Position numbers and translations under genes: made by a program. DNA of 14,183 nt, from NCBI GenBank assembly GCA_018399395.1, contig JAGYOI010000013.1, forward strand, positions 1 through 14,183, given 5' to 3'. Each line of letters begins with the position of its first letter. Position 1 is the first letter of the stretch. Under the pieces are notes generated by a model. That model did no database searches. It was not told where the DNA came from and was given only the letters and a program-made list of their open reading frames with translations. Source of the stretch: Prolixibacteraceae bacterium. GTDB taxonomy: Bacteria; Bacteroidota; Bacteroidia; Bacteroidales; Prolixibacteraceae. Positions 6,719 through 14,183 of the stretch are shown here, in pieces.

Positions 6719-7090
6719 TTATAAGAATTTGTTTACGGCCTCAAGTAAATCTTTAGAACGTATAGGCTTTGCAAGGTAATCGTCACATCCGGCCTCTATG
6801 GCTTTTGTGCGGTCGTCAGACATTGCAAATGCTGTTTGTGCAATTACCGGCATTTCGGGGTACATTTTCTTAATCTCCCGGGTAGCATCATATCCGTTCA
6901 TTTCAGGCATTTGCAAATCCATTAATATGAGCTTGGTATCGGGATGTTCTTTGGCAAAATCCACAGCTTCAATCCCGTTTGTCACCCATTCAATTTGTGC
7001 ATTAATTTTACTCAATACAGCGTTGAGGTATAAATAATTTGATTCAACGTCTTCTACAATTAATATTAAAGGTTTGCTGCTGTCGCTCAT
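6719..7090 (-). CDS. Single-domain response regulator (receiver only)
   Basis: This 123-residue protein is just one CheY-like receiver domain with no output domain. The acidic pocket is E13-D14, the phospho-acceptor is D58 in LILMDLQMP, the switch threonine is T86 and the invariant lysine is K108 in AKPI. The MDLQMPEMNGYDAT block is typical of receivers that pair with hybrid-type kinases. It starts 34 bases after the PAS-PAS histidine kinase stop and is almost certainly its partner. Together they equal a hybrid kinase split into two genes. With no DNA-binding or enzymatic output, it probably acts by protein contact or hands the phosphate on through a relay whose next member is not in the window. 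Confidence 0.95.
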   Translation of the reverse strand: MSDSSKPLILIVEDVESNYLYLNAVLSKINAQIEWVTNGIEAVDFAKEHPDTKLILMDLQMPEMNGYDATREIKKMYPEMPVIAQTAFAMSDDRTKAIEAGCDDYLAKPIRSKDLLEAVNKFL

Positions 7091-7124
7091 ATCGTTTATT
7101 TTTAATTCTTTGTTAGCAAAAATG

Positions 7125-8807
7125 TTATTCGTTTAAGTTCAGTTCTATTGTAAATGTTGAGCCTTTTTTAGTTTCAGAATTTACTAAAATTTTGCCATTC
7201 ATTAACTCCGTTAGCCCTTTCGATATTGTTAATCCAATACCTGTTCCACCGTAAAGCCGGTTTTTATCATTATTTACTTTTGCAAAACGTTCAAAGATAA
7301 CTTTTTGTTTATTTTTAGGTATTCCTATACCGGTATCACTTACAAAGATATTAATCTTTTCATTATTAACACGGTAACCGATGCAAATTTCTCCTTCATC
7401 GGTAAATTTAATCGCGTTCGATATCAAATGGTTCATAACTTGCCCTAATCGGTCCCGGTCTGATGTTAATCTAATTTTAGGATTTTCAGGGACATCCTGC
7501 GTGAGTTTAACGCTTTTATGTTTTTCTTCGGTGCGGAGTAACTTCTTAGCATGTTCAAATACAGAATCAAAAAGTGGCTTAAAATTAAACTCGCTCTTGC
7601 TGACCGACATTTGCTCGGTTTCGAGTTTTGAGAAATCAACAATAGAATCGATAAGGGTCATAAGCGAATTACCATTGCTTTGAATCACATCAATAAATGA
7701 ATTTCGTTCTTCTTCGCTAAGGCCATCTTCGCGCAACATGTTCGTAAATCCGATTATGGCATTCATCGGGGTGCGAATTTCATGGCTCATGTTGGTCAGA
7801 AATAATGATTTCAGCTTATCGGCCTCTACCGCTTTGTCTTTGGCCTTTATTATTTCATCGCGGGCTTTGGCTACTTGTGTAATATCTTCAACAATTCCCT
7901 CTATTGATACATCTTTAAATCCATCATCAAGTAATGCTAATGTAAGATTGGCAATAAATTTATCGCCATTTTTACGTTTAAGCATTATCTCTGTGTTTAC
8001 TTCTTTTGTTTCAAGTACGGTGTCAATAATCAAACTACCAATTTCTGGTTCATATAATAAATCATACTTGGTCGTGTTGCCCAGATCATCATCTTCGGTG
8101 TAACCAAACATTGACCTGAAACGATGGTTGCATTCCACAACTTTCATTTCTTGGTCGAGGCGGAAAATAGCCAGCGGTGCATTATCGAAAAGAGCTTTAT
8201 ACTTCGACTGATGTTCTAACATCGTTATTTCTGCTTTTTTCAAATCGGTGATGTCACGTGTTATACCTACCGTGCCAATGCAATCCCCGTTAGTATCGGT
8301 TAAAGGTATCTTGGTGTCCGATAAATAACGTTTTTCGCCATTAATTATATGTTTGTATATACTATTGATTATTGGCTTTTTTGTTTTGATAATTTCCTGT
8401 TCAGTATTATAAGCATCACGGGCATGCTCAAAAAAATCAAAATCTGATTTTCCAATGGCATCTTCCGGTTTCTTTAAACCCAGAAGCTGTGCCTCTGACT
8501 GATTTATCAGGATAAATTTGCTTTCAAGATCTTTGAAGTATATTTTATCAGGTACATTATCGATAAGCGACTTCATCATATTTCTTTCGCGCAATATATA
8601 CTTTTGACGCTTACCCCTGAAAAAAAAGGCAGCTATAATAAAGGCAATTAAAACCACAACCCAAAAACCAATAAAAAGCCACAAGCTCATTGTTACCTTG
8701 CCTTGTAATTGGTCAAATTGAATTGAATTAATATTCGCTGCTATGATTGAAGGTTTAAACTTTTCTGCAATGTTGGTAATATTTGCTAAAACCAGTTTAT
8801 AAAGCAT
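7125..8807 (-). CDS. Membrane-anchored PAS-PAS sensor histidine kinase
   Basis: This is a 560-residue histidine autokinase. One membrane segment lies at about 42-63, followed by a basic stretch (RGKRQK). Two PAS domains follow (about 76-190, with the PAC-type ending GTVGITRDIT, and about 198-312, ending GIVEDIT), then a short coiled coil. The HisKA domain carries the phospho-acceptor H342 in SHEIRTP. The HATPase_c domain has the N box (N464 in SNAIKFT), DTGIGIP (491-497) and GGTGIGL (520-526). There is no sizeable periplasmic domain, so the signal is probably sensed by the PAS domains in the cytoplasm. The frame starts at ATG 8807. An internal ATG at codon 40, just before the membrane segment, is a rival start. 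A lone receiver follows after 34 bases. The ligand is unknown. Confidence 0.93.
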   Translation of the reverse strand: MLYKLVLANITNIAEKFKPSIIAANINSIQFDQLQGKVTMSLWLFIGFWVVVLIAFIIAAFFFRGKRQKYILRERNMMKSLIDNVPDKIYFKDLESKFILINQSEAQLLGLKKPEDAIGKSDFDFFEHARDAYNTEQEIIKTKKPIINSIYKHIINGEKRYLSDTKIPLTDTNGDCIGTVGITRDITDLKKAEITMLEHQSKYKALFDNAPLAIFRLDQEMKVVECNHRFRSMFGYTEDDDLGNTTKYDLLYEPEIGSLIIDTVLETKEVNTEIMLKRKNGDKFIANLTLALLDDGFKDVSIEGIVEDITQVAKARDEIIKAKDKAVEADKLKSLFLTNMSHEIRTPMNAIIGFTNMLREDGLSEEERNSFIDVIQSNGNSLMTLIDSIVDFSKLETEQMSVSKSEFNFKPLFDSVFEHAKKLLRTEEKHKSVKLTQDVPENPKIRLTSDRDRLGQVMNHLISNAIKFTDEGEICIGYRVNNEKINIFVSDTGIGIPKNKQKVIFERFAKVNNDKNRLYGGTGIGLTISKGLTELMNGKILVNSETKKGSTFTIELNLNE

Positions 8808-8887
8808 TTGCTGTATTTTTAAAATATTGTTTCAAATTAAATAAAACTTTATCAAAAACAGGGTGCTTGGTAATAAATTTATTACAA

Positions 8888-8895
8888 CAAACATA
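8888..8895 (-). promoter_or_regulatory. Possible -7 element for the kinase-regulator operon
   Basis: On the minus strand this reads TATGTTTG, an exact TAnnTTTG match, 81 bases before the kinase ATG. About 19-24 bases upstream (8914-8919) there is only GTTTA, not a clear TTG. The position supports transcription of the full-length kinase frame from 8807. Confidence 0.4.
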
Positions 8896-8941
8896 AGAAG
8901 ACCGATGTATATATAAACTTTTAATTGGTATAATTAAAACT

Positions 8942-8949
8942 TAAATTTG
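8942..8949 (+). promoter_or_regulatory. Possible -7 element for rmuC
   Basis: TAAATTTG is an exact TAnnTTTG match 17 bases before the rmuC ATG. TTTT at 8919-8922 lies 19 bases upstream in the -33 position, while the nearest TTG (8925-8927) is too close. This would give a very short 5' leader. Confidence 0.45.
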
Positions 8950-8966
8950 TAAAAAACTATTGATTT

Positions 8967-10301
8967 ATGAATACATTCCTACAAATATTAATTCCCGTTA
9001 TAGCTTCTATTGTTGTTGGTATTATTTGCTTTTACCGTTCGAAGGCTATTAAAGAACGTGAAATTAAACATTTATCGCTAACGTATAACGAAAAGTTAAA
9101 CAATTACGAAAAAGAAGAAATTGCACAACTCGAACGGTTGGATCATATAAAGCAACAATATATTCAGGCACTGGATGAAGTGAAAATATTACGAAATAAA
9201 AATGAAGAGCTGAATCAGTTTAAAACTCGCTTCGAAACTGAAAACAGGTTTCTTAAAGAAAAACTCGACGAACAGTCGCACGAGTTCGAACGTTTGCAAA
9301 AACAAGCGGTATCTGAATTTGAAAATCTTGCCAATAAAATTCTAAAAAAGAACACCGAAGATTTTTCAAAGGTCAACCATAACAGGATGCATGAACTTAT
9401 TTCTCCATTGAAAGAAAAAATACAAACATTCGAGAAAAAAGTAGAAGAAACTTATGAGAAAGGACTCAAAGACCAAACCGATTTGAAAGCTGAACTAAAA
9501 AAACTCCATGAATTAAACAATAAAATTAGCACTGAAGCCAGCAATCTCACCCGTGCATTAAAAGGCGATGTTAAAAAACAAGGTAATTGGGGCGAGATTG
9601 TGCTCGAACGTATTCTCGAACGTTCAGGCCTTACCGAAGGTAATGAATATGAACGTGAAAAAGTGGTGAAAAATGCCGATGGAAAAGTTATACGGCCCGA
9701 TGTTGTTGTAAATCTTCCAGATAAAAAACACATCGTTATTGATTCAAAAGTTTCACTTATAGCTTACGAGCACTTTGTAAATGCCGAAGATCAAATTGAA
9801 AAGGACAAATATATGAAAGAGCATCTTCTTTCATTGAAAAAGCACATCAAAGAGCTGAACGATAAACACTACAGTAGCTCTCCACAATTTAACACACCCG
9901 ATTTTGTTTTGCTTTTTATTCCGGTTGAATCGTCGTTTAGTGTTGCCATTCAAGAAGATCAGCAATTGTTTAACTATGCCTGGGACAACAAGGTTGTTAT
10001 TGTTAGCCCATCAACCTTGCTGGCAACATTACGCACTATTGCATCAATATGGCAACAAGAAAATCAAACCCGTAATGCCATTGAAATTGCCCGGCAAAGC
10101 GGAGCGTTATACGACAAATTTGTTAACTTTATTACTGATATAGAAAAGCTTGGGAGAAACATTGACAACCTCCAGAAAAATTACGATGAAGCCAGCAAGA
10201 AACTATACACCGGAACCGGTAACCTTGTTCGCCGGGTTGAACGCCTGCGTGAACTTGGTGCCTCAACAACCAAAGAAATACCCGAACAATTCAGGGAGTA
10301 A
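8967..10301 (+). CDS. rmuC: DNA recombination protein RmuC
   Basis: RmuC-family proteins are predicted membrane-tethered nucleases that limit inversions and rearrangements at short repeats. This protein of 444 residues has an N-terminal membrane anchor (about 5-23), a long coiled coil (about 25-190) and a conserved nuclease-like core. Core landmarks are QGNWGEIVLERILERSGL (205-222), RPDVVVNLPD (243-252) and IDSKVSL (258-264). D245, D259 and K261 fit a PD-(D/E)xK-type active site. LLFIPVESSF (315-324) and WQQENQ (362-367) are further family blocks. The ATG gives the membrane anchor directly at the N-terminus. The gene is divergent from the histidine kinase across 159 bases. Downstream, 245 bases separate it from the hydrogenase operon, with no clear hairpin and no gene in that gap. 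Confidence 0.93.
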   Translation: MNTFLQILIPVIASIVVGIICFYRSKAIKEREIKHLSLTYNEKLNNYEKEEIAQLERLDHIKQQYIQALDEVKILRNKNEELNQFKTRFETENRFLKEKLDEQSHEFERLQKQAVSEFENLANKILKKNTEDFSKVNHNRMHELISPLKEKIQTFEKKVEETYEKGLKDQTDLKAELKKLHELNNKISTEASNLTRALKGDVKKQGNWGEIVLERILERSGLTEGNEYEREKVVKNADGKVIRPDVVVNLPDKKHIVIDSKVSLIAYEHFVNAEDQIEKDKYMKEHLLSLKKHIKELNDKHYSSSPQFNTPDFVLLFIPVESSFSVAIQEDQQLFNYAWDNKVVIVSPSTLLATLRTIASIWQQENQTRNAIEIARQSGALYDKFVNFITDIEKLGRNIDNLQKNYDEASKKLYTGTGNLVRRVERLRELGASTTKEIPEQFRE

Positions 10302-10546
10302 TATTTATAATGATTCTAAATATCAATCTGTTAAGCCGAATCAATTAACATATATACATTTCTACATTTTTTCATTTGTACCGCTATTGTTGAATTGTAA
10401 ACCCCAATTTTCCTTACTTTATAAATTTCTGTTAAACAACATATCACAATAAGTTCATTTGCTGATATTTAAGGGTGGATTTTCTTGCTTAACTTAACTA
10501 AATTGAAAAGTAAATCATCTTTATTGTAATTTTTAATCTTTTCGAT

Positions 10547-11011
10547 ATGGCTCAAACAACTGAATTAATTTCTGCATTGGCCGACAAACATGGAAGGAAA
10601 AGGGAAAATTTGCTTCCTGTTTTACAAGGGGTTGTAAGACAAGAACATTATTTGTCGGAATCGTCGATGATTGAGATTGCCCGCGTAATGGATTTACCTG
10701 CGGCCGAAGTTTATGGCACTGCAACGTTTTACTCTTTTTTAGAGTACAAAAAAATGGGGCAATTTGTAATCAGGGTCTGCAAAACCATTACTTGTTCAAT
10801 GAAAGGTAAAAACCAAATTTTACTCACCATTCAGGATATGCTGAACATCGGGATGGGTGAAACAACCCCCGACCGAAAATTTACCCTCCTGCAAACTAAC
10901 TGCCTGGGATGGTGCCACAAAGCTCCTGCTATGCTCATCAACGATGAGGTTTATACAGAATTGACACCTGAAAAGGTGCGTGAAATTTTAACCGGATATC
11001 TAAAAAAATAG
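10547..11011 (+). CDS. hydC: NADH-linked [FeFe]-hydrogenase subunit HydC (NuoE-like, [2Fe-2S])
   Basis: This is a 154-residue protein of the NuoE/HydC/HndA family: a helical N-terminal bundle followed by a thioredoxin-like fold binding one [2Fe-2S] cluster. The four expected ligands are present: C78 and C83 (C-x4-C, in VCKTITC) and C119 and C123 (C-x3-C, in NCLGWC). GTATFYSFL (57-65) is the family hallmark. It docks beside the FMN site of the next gene's product and carries or buffers electrons from NADH. It is the first gene of a three-gene operon, and its stop is 4 bases before hydB. I see no consensus promoter upstream. TTCATTTG at 10454-10461 is one mismatch from the -7 element but has no -33 partner. 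The 245-base gap before it is otherwise empty. Confidence 0.93.
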   Translation: MAQTTELISALADKHGRKRENLLPVLQGVVRQEHYLSESSMIEIARVMDLPAAEVYGTATFYSFLEYKKMGQFVIRVCKTITCSMKGKNQILLTIQDMLNIGMGETTPDRKFTLLQTNCLGWCHKAPAMLINDEVYTELTPEKVREILTGYLKK

Positions 11012-11015
11012 CGTT

Positions 11016-12200
11016 ATGGCACACGAATATAATCTCAAAAGGGCCGATTTTATTTTCAGGAACGAAAACGACTGGGAAAAAATACTGAGCCGCACGCTCG
11101 AAAAAGACCGACCTGAATTGATCAATGAGCTTATAAGCTCTGAGTTGAAAGGACGTGGGGGTGCGGGTTTTCCTACCGGCTTGAAATGGAAACTTACCAG
11201 CGAAGCGGAAGCCCCGCAAAAATATGTAATCTGCAATGCCGACGAAGGTGAACCGGGTACTTTTAAGGACCGCGAGATCCTTATGGAGGTACCTTTTAAA
11301 GTACTTACTGCTATGGCCGTTTGTGGTTACATAACCGGGGCGAATAAAGGCTTTATTTACCTAAGGGGCGAATACAAATTCTTACAGCCCGAGCTTCAAA
11401 AAGTGATTGACGAATTTGAATATTATTGTAAAGAAATTGAATTTGATTTTTCAATTGAAATATTCATGGGCAGTGGTGCATATATTTGTGGTGAAGAAAC
11501 GGCGCTGATGGATTCAATGGAAGGATTCAGGGGCGAACCACGCAACAAACCACCGTTCCCTACAAATATTGGCTATAAAGGAATGCCAACAGTTATCAAC
11601 AATGTAGAAACACTGGCCCACGCCTATACCATTTTTAAACACGGTGCCAAAAAGTTTTACGACCTTGGCGTTCAGTTTTCACGTGGCACTAAACTTTTCT
11701 CGGTGTCGGGCGACACACCTAAACCAGGCATTTATGAGCTGGAGCTTGGAATGAGCCTCAGCGATTTTGTTGATGAATTTGGCGATGGCGACACAAAAGC
11801 TGTCCAGGTTGGTGGCGCATCGGGCTTTTTAGTGCCACGTAAACGGTTTAACGAAACCAACATTGGCTTCAAAGGCAAACTAACCGGCATATCATTGCCT
11901 ACCGGAGGCTCGATGATGCTTTTCAACAGTACCCGATCGATGTTTAATGTTCTTGATAATTACCTCGAATTTTTCAGGGAAGAATCGTGCGGACAATGTA
12001 CCCCCTGCCGTGTGGGATGCCAACAATTGCACATGGGGATTAAAGCGGTAAAACAAGGACAAAAACAAGCGGCTTACCTCGATAAGCTCCTAAAACTTAC
12101 TGAAACCATGCAATACACCGCCAAATGTGGTTTAGGGCAATCGGTTGCGAATTCGTTCTCGTCGATTGTTGAAAACTTCCCCGAAGAAATGATTTACTAA
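11016..12200 (+). CDS. hydB: NADH-linked [FeFe]-hydrogenase subunit HydB (NuoF-like, FMN/NADH site, short form)
   Basis: This 394-residue protein oxidises NADH at FMN and passes electrons into the Fe-S chain. The FMN/NADH loop GRGGAGFPTGLKW is at 46-58, NADEGEPGTFKDR at 74-86 and GAYICGEETAL at 154-164. The C-terminal [4Fe-4S] site is C325, C328 and C331 (SCGQCTPC) plus C371. The protein is the bare NuoF core. It lacks the N-terminal thioredoxin-like [2Fe-2S] domain and the C-terminal bacterial ferredoxin domain (two [4Fe-4S]) of the long HydB in electron-bifurcating enzymes such as that of Thermotoga (about 630 residues). Both ends are clean: the start follows hydC by 4 bases, and the protein ends soon after the last Cys like NuoF. 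It is therefore not a truncation artefact. The short form suggests NADH as sole partner, but this is an inference. Confidence 0.94.
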   Translation: MAHEYNLKRADFIFRNENDWEKILSRTLEKDRPELINELISSELKGRGGAGFPTGLKWKLTSEAEAPQKYVICNADEGEPGTFKDREILMEVPFKVLTAMAVCGYITGANKGFIYLRGEYKFLQPELQKVIDEFEYYCKEIEFDFSIEIFMGSGAYICGEETALMDSMEGFRGEPRNKPPFPTNIGYKGMPTVINNVETLAHAYTIFKHGAKKFYDLGVQFSRGTKLFSVSGDTPKPGIYELELGMSLSDFVDEFGDGDTKAVQVGGASGFLVPRKRFNETNIGFKGKLTGISLPTGGSMMLFNSTRSMFNVLDNYLEFFREESCGQCTPCRVGCQQLHMGIKAVKQGQKQAAYLDKLLKLTETMQYTAKCGLGQSVANSFSSIVENFPEEMIY

Positions 12201-12219
12201 ATGCAAAAAAAAATCAACC

Positions 12220-14010
12220 ATGGATAAAAAAATCAATATAACCATTAACGGAATTGTTTTTGAAGTAGAACCCGGTAAAACCATACTGGATGCTGCCCGC
12301 GATGCTGGTATAAATATTCCAACCTTGTGCTATCACAAAGATTTATGTGTTGCCGGGAATTGCCGCGTGTGTATGGTTGAAGTTGTAGGTCAGAAACGAC
12401 TGGCTGCATCGTGCGCTACACCTTGTCAGGATAATATGGAAGTACAGACCAATACACTTAAAGTGCGCACTGCACGAAAACATATTATCGAATTGTTGCT
12501 GTCGGAACACAATGCCGACTGTACCCGCTGCTACAAAAACGGAAACTGCGAACTGCAGGAACTTGCCGCCGAGTACAAAATTATGTCGGAAGACCTTATC
12601 CCGCTGGCACCATATAAAAATTACACCATCGATATGTTTTCGCCTTCCATTATTAAGGACGACAGCCGTTGTATCCGCTGCCAGCGTTGTGTGCGTACCT
12701 GTGCCGAATTGCAGGGAGTGAATGCTTTGGCTGTTGCTTATAAAGGCGATAAAATGAAGATTTCAACTTTCTTCGAAAAATCGATGAACGATGTGGTATG
12801 CACCAATTGCGGGCAATGTGTGAACCACTGCCCTACCGGTGCATTAATTGAGAAAAACTACATAGAAGAAGTATGGGAAGCCATTGCCGACCCCGAAAAA
12901 CATGTTGTGGTACAAACAGCCCCTGCCGTTAGGGTTGGATTAGGCGAAGAACTTGGCTTTGACCCCGGGCAGCGGGTTACCGGTAAAATGGTGGCAGCAC
13001 TCAAAAACCTGGGTTTCGATTCCGTGCTCGACACCGATTTCAGCGCCGACCTGACCATTATGGAAGAGGGAACAGAATTGCTCACAAGACTCAAAAAAGT
13101 ATTGGTGGATAAAGATGATAACTTTAAACTTCCCATGTACACATCGTGTTCACCCGGCTGGATCAAATACATCGAGCACATGTACCCCGAAATGCTTGAT
13201 AACCTGTCGAGCTGCAAATCGCCTCAGCAAATGTTCGGGGCACTGGCAAAAACATACTATGCCAAAGCCCGCAGAATTGATCCTGAAAAAGTTGTTTCCG
13301 TTTCTATAATGCCTTGTACGGCCAAAAAATTTGAGGCCAACAGGCCCGAGATGCACGACAGCGGTTATCGCGATGTTGATCACGTGCTTACAACGCGCGA
13401 ACTGGCAATCATGATTAAACAGGCAGGAATTGATTTTATGAAGCTGCCTGATATGAAGCACGACCGGCTCATGGGCGACTCTTCAGGGGCTGCCGTAATT
13501 TTTGGTGCCACTGGCGGCGTTATGGAAGCGGCCTTGCGTACGGCTTACGAGTTGGTAACAGGTCGCGAGGTCCCGTTTGAAAACCTGAATATTACACCCG
13601 TACGGGGCATAGAGGGCGTACGCAAAGCTTCAATAAAAATTGAAAAACCGCTTGAAGAGTGGGCATTTCTTGATGGTGTTGAATTGAAATGTGCAGTGGC
13701 ACACGGACTTGTAAACGCCAAAAAAGTGATGGATGCCGTAAAAAATAACGAAGCTGATTTTCATTTTATCGAGATAATGGCCTGCCCGGGCGGATGTCTC
13801 GGTGGTGGCGGGCAACCCATCCCGACAAATCCTGAGATTAGGGAGCGGCGCTCACAAGCTATATACGAAGAAGATGCCAACCTTCCGGTCCGGAAATCTC
13901 ATGAAAACCCTGAGATTACTAAAGTTTATAAAGATTATCTGAAAAAACCGTTGGGAGAGCGTTCGCATCATTTGTTGCACACAACTTATACCGAACGAAA
14001 CAGATATTGA
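12220..14010 (+). CDS. hydA: NADH-linked [FeFe]-hydrogenase catalytic subunit HydA
   Basis: This 596-residue protein makes or consumes H2 at the H-cluster in the cytoplasm. Modules in order are: a plant-type [2Fe-2S] domain (C37, C48, C51, C65); a His-Cys3 [4Fe-4S] site (H97, C101, C104, C110); two [4Fe-4S] sites (C151/C154/C157 with C204, and C194/C197/C200 with C161); the H-cluster domain; and a C-terminal small-subunit-like segment (about 540-590). H-cluster motifs are L1 TSCSPGW (308-314), L2 MPCTAKKFE (364-372, C366) and L3 EIMACPGGCLGGGGQP (518-533, C522 and C526). Serine 311 stands where the textbook second L1 cysteine lies. No extra C-terminal [2Fe-2S] domain is present. The ATG at 12220 is 19 bases after hydB; an ATG at 12201 is in another frame and stops at once. 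The maturases HydE, HydF and HydG are not in the window. Confidence 0.95.
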   Translation: MDKKINITINGIVFEVEPGKTILDAARDAGINIPTLCYHKDLCVAGNCRVCMVEVVGQKRLAASCATPCQDNMEVQTNTLKVRTARKHIIELLLSEHNADCTRCYKNGNCELQELAAEYKIMSEDLIPLAPYKNYTIDMFSPSIIKDDSRCIRCQRCVRTCAELQGVNALAVAYKGDKMKISTFFEKSMNDVVCTNCGQCVNHCPTGALIEKNYIEEVWEAIADPEKHVVVQTAPAVRVGLGEELGFDPGQRVTGKMVAALKNLGFDSVLDTDFSADLTIMEEGTELLTRLKKVLVDKDDNFKLPMYTSCSPGWIKYIEHMYPEMLDNLSSCKSPQQMFGALAKTYYAKARRIDPEKVVSVSIMPCTAKKFEANRPEMHDSGYRDVDHVLTTRELAIMIKQAGIDFMKLPDMKHDRLMGDSSGAAVIFGATGGVMEAALRTAYELVTGREVPFENLNITPVRGIEGVRKASIKIEKPLEEWAFLDGVELKCAVAHGLVNAKKVMDAVKNNEADFHFIEIMACPGGCLGGGGQPIPTNPEIRERRSQAIYEEDANLPVRKSHENPEITKVYKDYLKKPLGERSHHLLHTTYTERNRY

Positions 14011-14042
14011 TTATTCTAAGTTTCCCTATATCAATAAATCCG

Positions 14043-14080
14043 ACATGATGGTATCTGATATGAAGATGCCATCATGTTTT
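14043..14080 (+). terminator. Intrinsic terminator of the hydrogenase operon
   Basis: ACATGATGGTATC (14043-14055) pairs with GATGCCATCATGT (14065-14077) over 13 bases with a single G-U wobble, around a 9-base loop. It is followed by a short T run to 14080. It lies 32 bases after the hydA stop and before the next promoter. The T run is short, but the stem is long. Confidence 0.8.
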
Positions 14081-14098
14081 ATTACTCAATAACCTGAA

Positions 14099-14130
14099 TT
14101 TGGATGAAATTTTGTTTTGGTGTATATTTG
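14099..14130 (+). promoter_or_regulatory. Consensus Bacteroidota promoter
   Basis: TTTG at 14099-14102 and TATATTTG at 14123-14130 are separated by exactly 20 bases, matching both elements of the Bacteroidota sigma factor consensus. The start of transcription should fall near 14135, 17 bases before an ATG at 14152. This is the best promoter match in the window. Confidence 0.7.
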
Positions 14131-14151
14131 TTTTACTAAATTTAAGATAAA

Positions 14152-14183
14152 ATGGCAACACCTGTTTTAACTACTAATATGCA
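14152..14183 (+). CDS. Start of an unidentified gene (runs off right edge)
   Basis: An ATG at 14152 opens a frame to the window end, giving MATPVLTTNM plus a partial codon. It is preceded by a consensus promoter and sits just after the hydrogenase terminator, so it begins a separate unit. Ten residues are too few to name the protein. Confidence 0.5.
   Translation, partial: MATPVLTTNM

Noticed and set aside
9904..10452. Plus-strand open frames overlapping the end of rmuC and entering the spacer.
   Set aside because: They are out-of-frame shadows of rmuC with no recognisable protein features.
1..14183. CRISPR arrays, tRNA or rRNA genes, insertion sequences, phage genes or a defence island.
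   Set aside because: No regularly spaced repeats, cloverleaf-like sequences, transposase or integrase motifs, or defence-type domains were seen. The genes are ordinary chromosomal metabolism, signalling and envelope genes.

Overview
The window looks like a chromosomal stretch of core-metabolism genes from an anaerobic or facultatively anaerobic member of the Bacteroidota, probably close to Bacteroidales/Marinilabiliales. Evidence for this: AT-rich DNA with poor Shine-Dalgarno sequences, several matches to the Bacteroidota promoter (TTG or TTTG, about 20 bases, TAnnTTTG), and protein types usual in the phylum (short MetF, S41 peptidase with a long C-terminal tail, PAS-PAS histidine kinase beside a lone receiver). 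The assignment is an inference from these traits, not from a database search. I see no rRNA, tRNA, CRISPR array, insertion sequence, prophage or attachment site.

Layout. On the left, a minus-strand class I aminotransferase (104-1312) is followed by the first 25 codons of an unidentified gene that runs off the left edge. Divergent from it is alanine dehydrogenase ald (1642-2754). Between ald and the next gene lies an unannotated transcription unit: a near-consensus promoter (2827-2857), about 110 noncoding bases with two mutually exclusive hairpins, and a strong terminator (2947-2975). This is a good candidate small RNA. Then come a 63-residue membrane protein and, 7 bases after it, metF (3315-4268).

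The middle is a minus-strand block converging on metF. A PAS-PAS histidine kinase (8807-7125) and a receiver-only response regulator (7090-6719) end at a strong hairpin terminator (6661-6696). An S41 processing peptidase (6585-4954) and a TrhA/hemolysin III membrane protein (4916-4275) form a second unit. The right side is plus strand: rmuC (8967-10301), then a compact three-gene NADH-linked [FeFe]-hydrogenase operon hydC-hydB-hydA (10547-14010) closed by a hairpin terminator (14043-14080). A near-consensus promoter (14099-14130) and the first codons of another gene sit at the right edge.

How the genes fit together. HydC (thioredoxin-like [2Fe-2S]), HydB (FMN/NADH-binding) and HydA ([FeFe]-hydrogenase with four accessory Fe-S sites) form a soluble enzyme joining NADH oxidation to H2 evolution or the reverse. 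With alanine dehydrogenase and the aminotransferase, which exchange amino and keto acids, this suits fermentative redox balancing. HydB lacks the extra iron-sulfur domains of classic bifurcating enzymes, and HydA carries TSCSPGW where the textbook H-cluster motif is TSCCPGW. These two points and the candidate small RNA are the parts most worth a second look. I found no evidence for a defence island or a wholly new multi-gene system.
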